43,556 nt of DNA from the IMG/VR virus record IMGVR_UViG_3300045741_000256, positions 1 through 43,556 of that record; one strand, written 5' to 3'. Position numbers and translations under genes: made by a program. Below the pieces are notes generated by a model. It was given only the letters and a program-made list of their open reading frames with translations. It did not search any database and was not told the DNA's origin. The stretch's first letter is position 1. Each line of letters starts with the position of its first letter. Shown piece after piece: positions 38,213 through 43,556 of the stretch. The DNA comes from a virus.

Positions 38213-38626
38213 TTAAAGAGTTCTCATTACGATAAAGTTGAAAGATAGATTTTCTCCTCCTGTATTGGTTGCGTTGCCAATGTTTACCTGAAAGCTACCT
38301 GAAGCTATATTGTTTGCGGTACAAGCTCTTGTTGATAGACCAAGAACTGTCACTACAACACGGTAATCACTATCGGTAATAGTATTCGTTATCTGGTACT
38401 GCCCTGTTGCAGTCTGTGAAGAAGCCCATCCCGTTGGTAAATAGACTGCTGTTCCTGAAGGGTCAACTCTTCCACTGTAAAGTTTTGTGGTCAAAAAGTT
38501 GTCCACGTATCCCTTCGGGACTAGCTGGTTCACATCCGTTGGAGTATCACCACGTTTAATAGTGGCAAAACCCATTGCTTCGGTTACCTTCTCATCAATC
38601 ATTCTCTTAATGGTATCTTCATCCAT
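38213..38626 (-). CDS. Small tail-fibre-like protein
   Basis: This 137-residue protein begins with a short helix (DEDTIKRMIDEKVTEAMGF), has LVPKGYVD (about residues 32-39) and then a beta domain. The PKGYVD type of text is common in phage fibre and baseplate attachment domains. Probably a tail appendage. Confidence 0.6.
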   Translation of the reverse strand: MDEDTIKRMIDEKVTEAMGFATIKRGDTPTDVNQLVPKGYVDNFLTTKLYSGRVDPSGTAVYLPTGWASSQTATGQYQITNTITDSDYRVVVTVLGLSTRACTANNIASGSFQVNIGNATNTGGENLSFNFIVMRTL

Positions 38627-38628
38627 AG

Positions 38629-40227
38629 CTATTTCCCCGAAGGCATGGTGTCAATTTCAATCTTGTTGAAGGTCATGTTGGTGGTCCCTGTATTGGTTAT
38701 TCTAACACCTATGGCATAAGTGTTCATCGCAGCAGGGTTAAAGTTTATGCGGTCTAAGCCCCCCTGTAGCTTGGTAACGTCTGTTCCAGCAGCGTAGGTA
38801 TAGGTAAAAGTCCCATTTGTGATAACCGTGCCGTCAGGACCCATTAAATCAAGTTGGAAACCATTGCCAGCTATTGTCGTTGAGGTATAGACTCGTATCT
38901 GCTTTGCAGTCACCTTCATAGGGAACATCTGCGCCTGAGTCTCGTAGACCCCCAGAATAGGGCTGGTATTGGCTGCTGGTGGCATTACCAACCTATAAAA
39001 CTTGAAAGCGTCAGGGCTTCCGTCTTCCCAGACCGATATATAGTGCTTACCCCATCCTGAGACAAATTGATCTGAGAATGAGTAGCTGTTCACCATCATA
39101 TTCAGAGGGCACCTCCAGGTCTTGTTAGAGCCTGTTGGAACCTGCCGCATGAGCCTCCACAGGCCTACGGGCATACTGGTATCAAGCTGTCCGTAGTAGT
39201 AGAGCGAGGCAAATGTTGCACTTCCTGCTCCTGTTGAGCTGTTTATCGTACCCGTCACTTCAGGGTTAATCCATGAAAGGAAAGTGCCTGTCGAGGTTGT
39301 GCCCTCTGGCATTGCCGCAAGATTCCCTGGTAGAGTCAGAATCTTCTTCTTGTTCTCAAAGAGAGCTGCTCCGATGTTATCGTTTGATTGAAAATAGGTC
39401 TTATCCAAGAAGACGTTGAGACCCGTTGCAGGGTATGATGACAGGGAGGTAAATGTGGTAACTCCAGCATCTGAACCATTCCAGTAGAAGAGGTACGAAT
39501 CTACAGAATACTGGTTTCCTCTGTCTCCCCCTACAGGGGAATCAATTCTTTCTGGGTAGAGGTACGACGCTGAGATAATAAGGTACGCTCCGTCAGGGGA
39601 CACATCTAGGTCATGTACAAACATTCCATTTGGCAGAGCTGGTGATAGTTTTGTTGATGTGGTGACCAGGTTGGTTGAGTCAATCTCACCTATGTTATTA
39701 CCGTTGGCGAAGTAGAGTTTGCCTTCGAACTCCTTGAGTACTCTATCAACTGCTCCAACATACGAACCTGATATTACAGTTTCTGAACCGCCCGCGAACG
39801 TAAGGCTTGTCACTCCTGAGTCACTCCCTATCCACAGCTTACCGTTGTAGAACTCAAGTGAAGCTCCATATTGAAATGTTGGACTACCACTTACGAGTGT
39901 TGTTAGCAACGATGGTGAATCATAAAGAGGGGTAATTGAACTCGACGAGTTGGTGGGGTCGATTTTATAGACTCGTCCCGTACTTCCAACTGCGTATACA
40001 TAGCGAGCAGTTGAATCAAATGACCATATTTTTGCAGTCAGAATACAGTCTGTTATGACTGCACCTGAAATATCAGTTGGTTGGTACATCCAAGTAAGCT
40101 GCCCTGGATTCGAGAATGGGTCGTAGCCAAATGAGGAGTCAAAGATGGCAAGACCAGAGTTAATATCTCCGAAGTTGTTTCGGGTTAGTGCTCCACTGAA
40201 GTTTGTGATAGTTAGTGTCTGTGCCAT
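38629..40227 (-). CDS. Propeller-like tail hub or nozzle protein
   Basis: This 532-residue protein is beta-rich with several blades of the form YVYAVGSTGRVYKID, KLWIGSDSGV, KLYFANGNNIGEID and GAYLIISASYLYPE (residues 85-260), which suggest a beta-propeller. A beta-rich domain follows. P22 gp10 and T7 gp12 have propellers in this tail position, so a hub or nozzle role is likely. Confidence 0.6.
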   Translation of the reverse strand: MAQTLTITNFSGALTRNNFGDINSGLAIFDSSFGYDPFSNPGQLTWMYQPTDISGAVITDCILTAKIWSFDSTARYVYAVGSTGRVYKIDPTNSSSSITPLYDSPSLLTTLVSGSPTFQYGASLEFYNGKLWIGSDSGVTSLTFAGGSETVISGSYVGAVDRVLKEFEGKLYFANGNNIGEIDSTNLVTTSTKLSPALPNGMFVHDLDVSPDGAYLIISASYLYPERIDSPVGGDRGNQYSVDSYLFYWNGSDAGVTTFTSLSSYPATGLNVFLDKTYFQSNDNIGAALFENKKKILTLPGNLAAMPEGTTSTGTFLSWINPEVTGTINSSTGAGSATFASLYYYGQLDTSMPVGLWRLMRQVPTGSNKTWRCPLNMMVNSYSFSDQFVSGWGKHYISVWEDGSPDAFKFYRLVMPPAANTSPILGVYETQAQMFPMKVTAKQIRVYTSTTIAGNGFQLDLMGPDGTVITNGTFTYTYAAGTDVTKLQGGLDRINFNPAAMNTYAIGVRITNTGTTNMTFNKIEIDTMPSGK

Positions 40228-40228
40228 A

Positions 40229-40804
40229 TTATGAACCTACTCCTAGAAGGATTCGATAGTGACCTCCAGTCGCATCAGTGACTGTGATTACGGCATACAC
40301 TGAGCCACCATTTGCAGCCCCCCATGTTGTTGGAGTCGTTGTTGAGTCTTTACAATTCTGTCCATTTGCATTTGAAGTATCGCCACACCATCGTGGGTTA
40401 TTGGTCGCATCATAAACACCTTTTGTTGTAAGAACGAGCCAGTATGTTGTAAACGCTGCTACTGTAGGTGGAGTCGGCCATGTAAAAGTAACGGCTGAAG
40501 GGCTAGTTGCAAAGCAACTTGCGGTAACTATTGGAGTAAAATCACTCAATGGATGCGAATTTGATTCACCATTCGTTATCATTGAGCCTGGTGATCCTGA
40601 AGAGTCACTGAAAATCTGCAAATAAAATGCGGTTGACGTACTTGAACCGTCATACGCACATTTGATATTGCAAGAAGATATTGTTCCGGCTCCTACGGTA
40701 GTGAATGATTGCGCTGCCTGGGCTGAGTCATTTGAGGCTAACCCCACTGAATTAACAACATTACCTGCATTATTTATGGTCGTATTAACGGTAATCGTAG
40801 ACAT
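40229..40804 (-). CDS. Beta-rich tail protein, jelly-roll-like
   Basis: This 191-residue protein has AQSFTT...GTISSCNIK, FYLQIFSDSSGSPGSMI and FTTYWLVLTTKG, a pattern typical of jelly-roll domains that bind carbohydrates in phage tails. Its neighbour at 32580 looks similar. Five cysteines could form disulfides. Confidence 0.6.
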   Translation of the reverse strand: MSTITVNTTINNAGNVVNSVGLASNDSAQAAQSFTTVGAGTISSCNIKCAYDGSSTSTAFYLQIFSDSSGSPGSMITNGESNSHPLSDFTPIVTASCFATSPSAVTFTWPTPPTVAAFTTYWLVLTTKGVYDATNNPRWCGDTSNANGQNCKDSTTTPTTWGAANGGSVYAVITVTDATGGHYRILLGVGS

Positions 40805-40805
40805 A

Positions 40806-41396
40806 TCATGCGGTAAATCCTGTCATGGCTACTATGATGCTTGCCTGTGTCCGTGCCACCGCATCAACTGATTTGTTTGCACTTCCTACGAGAGGAGGAT
40901 TGATGTTTGCAACGAAACCACCTCCACTTGCTGCTGCATAACCTGAGTACATTACGTTACCACCACCATCTTTGATATCCACGAATGTACCTACCAAAGC
41001 TGCATTTGTTGCAATGATATGCGTGACATAGTTCTTTATTGCTCCACCTGCGGCAACTAGGACTGAAGTTGGCGTTGTAGCGGTAATCAATGATGTTACA
41101 CCTGAAACATATGAAGCAGTCGGTGCCAGTTGTGTCAAAACAGAACCGTTCATCGCTGTCAAAACAGTCCCAGTTACCGTAGTTGTGACTGTTCCTGAGA
41201 TTGAGGTAGTTACAGTACCAGACTGGACTGCATTTATAGTTCCTATCACTGATACTTTTATTGATCCATCAGGAGAAATGCTCACAATACTTGAACCTCC
41301 TGCTCCCCAGAGTTGAATCTTCTGAAACTCAGCACCTCCTGCTGATTCAGTTGCTACTGTTTTCCCTGTCCCTGGTGTTACATCAATGTTACTCAT
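40806..41396 (-). CDS. Tail protein with GTV repeats
   Basis: This 196-residue protein has short repeats SGTVTTSISGTV then TVTGTVLTAMNGSV (residues 55-85), like the 690-residue protein, and a second domain (KNYVTHIIATNAALVGTFVDIKDG split over 120-145). It begins in an ATGA overlap with the 67-residue gene. Tail fibre or decoration role likely. Confidence 0.65.
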   Translation of the reverse strand: MSNIDVTPGTGKTVATESAGGAEFQKIQLWGAGGSSIVSISPDGSIKVSVIGTINAVQSGTVTTSISGTVTTTVTGTVLTAMNGSVLTQLAPTASYVSGVTSLITATTPTSVLVAAGGAIKNYVTHIIATNAALVGTFVDIKDGGGNVMYSGYAAASGGGFVANINPPLVGSANKSVDAVARTQASIIVAMTGFTA

Positions 41397-41596
41397 GTTG
41401 CTTTTGGAAGTTTAGTCCAGCTAGTGCCAGTCGGCTTGGTAAGTTTTGTCCAGCTTGTACCTGCTGCTTTAGTTACTTTTGTCCAACCTGTACCTGTCGT
41501 TCGAGCATAGGTGAGTGCCAAAAGGAGTCCGATTGGAGAACCTCCTGTGTTTACGAGAGGTGCTGGTTTCGGTAGTTTTGTCCAGGTAGTTGCCAT
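41393..41596 (-). CDS. Short Trp/Thr/Lys repeat protein
   Basis: This 67-residue protein has about four 10-residue repeats of the type GTSWTKLTKP, each with one Trp. Similar strings are found in small phage virion proteins, but their job is unknown. The repeats are near-identical in DNA and could expand or contract. Confidence 0.6.
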   Translation of the reverse strand: MATTWTKLPKPAPLVNTGGSPIGLLLALTYARTTGTGWTKVTKAAGTSWTKLTKPTGTSWTKLPKAT

Positions 41597-41597
41597 A

Positions 41598-42308
41598 TTA
41601 GAATTGCCAGCCTGTTACTTGTATTGGCGTAGCCTGAACTGGTTGCTGTGAAGAAGGAGCCAAGATATTGATGATGTCTTTGAGGCGTTTTTCGTACTCC
41701 TGACCCATCGCTGATACCAGAGAAACAGCATAGCGACTTCTCGCAGCTCCTTCACCAAGAGACAAGGCATAGAGTTCTGCAATTCGAGCTGAGAGACACT
41801 TATAGTCGAGTGTATACGGGTACACGATGGTATCTGAAGTTGAGGTATAGTCGGCAGGAGTCACGTAGTAGATGATTCTGATTGTTGTTGCTACTTTCGG
41901 TGTCGGAAATAGCTCTCCGACATCGCCACTGTTATCAATCAGCGGCATTGTTATCGGCTGGTTCGCTCTCAGGTAGTCAAAAGAGATGTTTTGCAGGTTC
42001 GCAACTTCAACTGGCTGCGTCTGTAGGAAGTTTTGACCACCTGAGCCAGTGTAATCAACCTCAATCGTCTTTACTGCGTACATATCAGAAGGCCATGCGA
42101 ACTTTCCTGCGGGGTTATCGCTTGGGGAGAGGGTTGCATATGATTCTGCCGTTCCCATTGCATCTACGTTGCGCTCCAAAAGAGCTCGGGCGATGTTTTG
42201 TTTCGCATCCGAGGCAAAAAGAATACCTGATGCATCGCTGATTCCGTTGGAGTCAGTTTGGGCCAGGGTTCGTGCGTATGTGATAACGTCAGCAACTGTG
42301 TAACTCAT
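41598..42308 (-). CDS. Head-tail adaptor protein
   Basis: This 236-residue protein has an N-terminal helical part (TVADVITYARTLAQTDSNG) and alternating beta and helix after (WPSDMYAVKTIEVDYTG; YPYTLDYKCLSARIAELYAL), as in adaptors of short-tailed phages such as T7 gp11 and P22 gp4. It joins portal to tail. It lies close to the capsid gene, separated by the HNH gene, and starts in an ATGA overlap with that gene's stop. Confidence 0.65.
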   Translation of the reverse strand: MSYTVADVITYARTLAQTDSNGISDASGILFASDAKQNIARALLERNVDAMGTAESYATLSPSDNPAGKFAWPSDMYAVKTIEVDYTGSGGQNFLQTQPVEVANLQNISFDYLRANQPITMPLIDNSGDVGELFPTPKVATTIRIIYYVTPADYTSTSDTIVYPYTLDYKCLSARIAELYALSLGEGAARSRYAVSLVSAMGQEYEKRLKDIINILAPSSQQPVQATPIQVTGWQF

Positions 42309-42907
42309 ACTCTTTTGAAGTTATTAGCTTTACCTTTGTAGGTCGGAGTCTTTTCGTGACAAGGAACACAGAGCGTGCGTCCATTGTCAATAGCAAATCG
42401 TAATTCTGGAAAATAGGCCCACGGTTTGATATGGTCAGCGTTTAATTCGCAACCACGCTTTCCGCATTCCTCCCCTTGGCATGTCCAATTATCTCTCGCA
42501 AACACTGCCTCGCGCCATAGGCGATATTGATAGGAATTTCGGAGTGCTTTGTTAATTGGGGTTCGGCCATCAATGTAGAAATTGTGTACTCCTGCTGCGA
42601 CACGCTCTTTCGCAGCGAAACTCTTCTTTGTCTTGGTCTCCACCGACTGTTTCTTGCCGAGCATCCACTTGCCGAAGCCGAGTTCTTTGGCATATTCACC
42701 ATTTCCTTTATTCCAGGCAACCTGAAGCCCCTTCTTTCCCCTGTTCCAGATATTGGGATGTTTCTTATCGCGTCGAAAAGTATTCCCCTGCTTTGAACAG
42801 GAAATTGAGCAGAAATTTCTAACAGAAAGCCACCTCTTCATCGAGCAGCATGGAGGCTTGGTAAATTCAGTCGAACAGACGAGGCAGTTTTTCTTTAATT
42901 GTTTCAT
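42305..42907 (-). CDS. HNH homing-type endonuclease
   Basis: This 200-residue protein has an N-terminal Cys cluster (CLVCSTEF, then CCS, FCSISC), a NUMOD3-like region (WNRGKKGLQVAWNKG; LGKKQSVETKTKKS) and a C-terminal HNH domain (C-x4-C, ADHIKPW and NGRTLCVPCH). Free-standing HNH genes insert between structural genes and cut copies without them. It separates the capsid and adaptor genes. It carries the only 13-bp palindrome of the structural region, a sign that it came from another source. Confidence 0.85.
   Translation of the reverse strand: MKQLKKNCLVCSTEFTKPPCCSMKRWLSVRNFCSISCSKQGNTFRRDKKHPNIWNRGKKGLQVAWNKGNGEYAKELGFGKWMLGKKQSVETKTKKSFAAKERVAAGVHNFYIDGRTPINKALRNSYQYRLWREAVFARDNWTCQGEECGKRGCELNADHIKPWAYFPELRFAIDNGRTLCVPCHEKTPTYKGKANNFKRV
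42608..42620. repeat. TTTCGCAGCGAAA palindrome, copy 11
   Basis: Within the HNH gene, read as FAAK on the minus strand. Confidence 0.9.
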
Positions 42908-42975
42908 ATTCTGCTGCTTACCTCCCATTTTATCATAAATGAGAGGTTAAAGCAGGACACGATAATTAACTTACG

Positions 42976-43556
42976 TCAATTACTTATAGCACTTTCCACA
43001 CGAATGATTCGCTGGTTGCCAGGCGTATCCTCAAATCGCGTCGCACCGACGGTGACTTTTCCACCAATCGAGTTGAAGAGATTCAACGGGTTGTTGGAGT
43101 CAGCGGAAGTAACGAGGATAGGAGTTGGCTGTTGGAAGTAACCCCAACCGAACGACTGGTCGCCAACGAGAGTCGTTGGGAAGACTGCGGTCGTAGAGTT
43201 GTAGTAGTTCACATAAGCCGAACGCAAGTAGCGGATGCCTCGGAAGTCTCCGAGAGCACCAGCGCGAAGGTCGTCAACACTGGTGTAGCGACCAACATCG
43301 TTGAAGGAACCTGTCTGAGTGTTACTCATTAGGTCACCTTCTACTTGTGGATGCACTACAGCTGCGTAGTATTTACCTTCAAACGGCATCAATCCTGCAC
43401 CATTACTAGATGCGAGGTATTTGTATGCGCGTTGCATTTCAACCTGAGTTGCGAGGTCGCCAGCAGCGAGACCTGAGCGAGATGTTTTACCACCTGCGTA
43501 GATTACACCGTTGACACCTGAGTTGACGACAGTCTGAATGACTGAATCAACGAGAC
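42976..43556 (-). CDS. Major capsid protein, C-terminal part (cut by window edge)
   Basis: This is the last 192 codons of the capsid gene, ending at a TAA at 42976. It has HK97-like text: NGVIYAGGKTSRSGL then MQRAYKYL, GKYYAAVVHPQVEGDL and GDFRGIRYLRS. The start of the gene is at 468 and runs off base 1. If the window ends are simply joined the frame is off by one base, and compared with similar proteins about 15-25 residues seem absent. Confidence 0.85.
   Translation of the reverse strand, partial: LVDSVIQTVVNSGVNGVIYAGGKTSRSGLAAGDLATQVEMQRAYKYLASSNGAGLMPFEGKYYAAVVHPQVEGDLMSNTQTGSFNDVGRYTSVDDLRAGALGDFRGIRYLRSAYVNYYNSTTAVFPTTLVGDQSFGWGYFQQPTPILVTSADSNNPLNLFNSIGGKVTVGATRFEDTPGNQRIIRVESAISN

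Noticed and set aside
1-43556. tRNA genes, CRISPR arrays, insertion sequences or integrase
   Set aside because: I found no cloverleaf with a standard arm set, no spaced direct-repeat array, no transposase-like ORF and no tyrosine or serine recombinase.

Overview
The window looks like an almost complete genome of a tailed double-stranded DNA phage, opened inside its major capsid gene. The two halves of that gene lie at opposite ends of the window in the same orientation. The order terminase, portal, scaffold, capsid, adaptor, tail proteins, fibres, holin, endolysin is standard for a tailed phage. I see no tape-measure or major tail-tube gene, but there is a large portal, a head-tail adaptor, a propeller-like tail protein and two long Ala/Gln-rich candidate ejection proteins, so a short-tailed (podovirus-like) particle is the best guess. 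There is no integrase, tRNA or CRISPR array. A 104-residue tail protein of a kind known from aquatic phages hints at a water source; the host cannot be named.

Layout, read as a circle. (1) Late operon, minus strand, from about 7.67 kb down through position 1 and on from 43.56 to 28.30 kb: Zn-ribbon protein, large terminase, portal, small head genes, scaffold, capsid, HNH endonuclease, adaptor, tail, fibres, two holin-like proteins and an M23 endolysin. The small terminase gene lies just upstream (7.77-8.18 kb). (2) A short plus-strand operon (8.3-9.6 kb) of unknown small proteins, closed by two terminators. (3) A minus-strand early operon (14.4 down to 10.0 kb) of small overlapping genes including an SSB-like protein and a DNA methyltransferase. 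(4) A divergent control region at 14.36-14.65 kb. (5) Plus-strand recombination and replication genes (14.65-18.79 kb): ribbon-helix-helix protein, RecA, secreted barrel protein, replication initiator with iterons inside its gene, NinG-like protein. (6) A glycan island (18.78-28.30 kb) of tightly overlapping plus-strand genes, ending at a hairpin shared with the converging late operon.

The glycan island is the most unusual part. It encodes a GT6 (ABO blood-group family) enzyme with a zinc-ribbon-like tail, two GT2 enzymes, two GT11-type (fucosyl/colitosyltransferase family) proteins, a GT17-type enzyme, DUF5672- and DUF3431-like proteins, and three sugar-nucleotide enzymes. One of these is an aminotransferase-fold protein with His at the PLP-lysine position, the mark of the 3-dehydratases that make 3,6-dideoxyhexoses. 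I infer that the phage makes or remodels a surface glycan containing a rare deoxysugar, most simply to change the infected cell's surface.

At the DNA level there are several uncatalogued signals: eleven exact copies of the palindrome TTTCGCNGCGAAA, absent from about 25 kb of structural genes; three dyads GTAAC-N6-GTTAC just upstream of the large terminase gene with a related site at the replication promoter; five alternating TAGCGT/ACGCTA hexamers in the initiator gene (probable origin); four perfect DnaA boxes; an interleaved pair of 9-bp inverted repeats in the initiator leader; and promoters whose -10 box ends 6-8 nt before an ATG, pointing to leaderless mRNAs.
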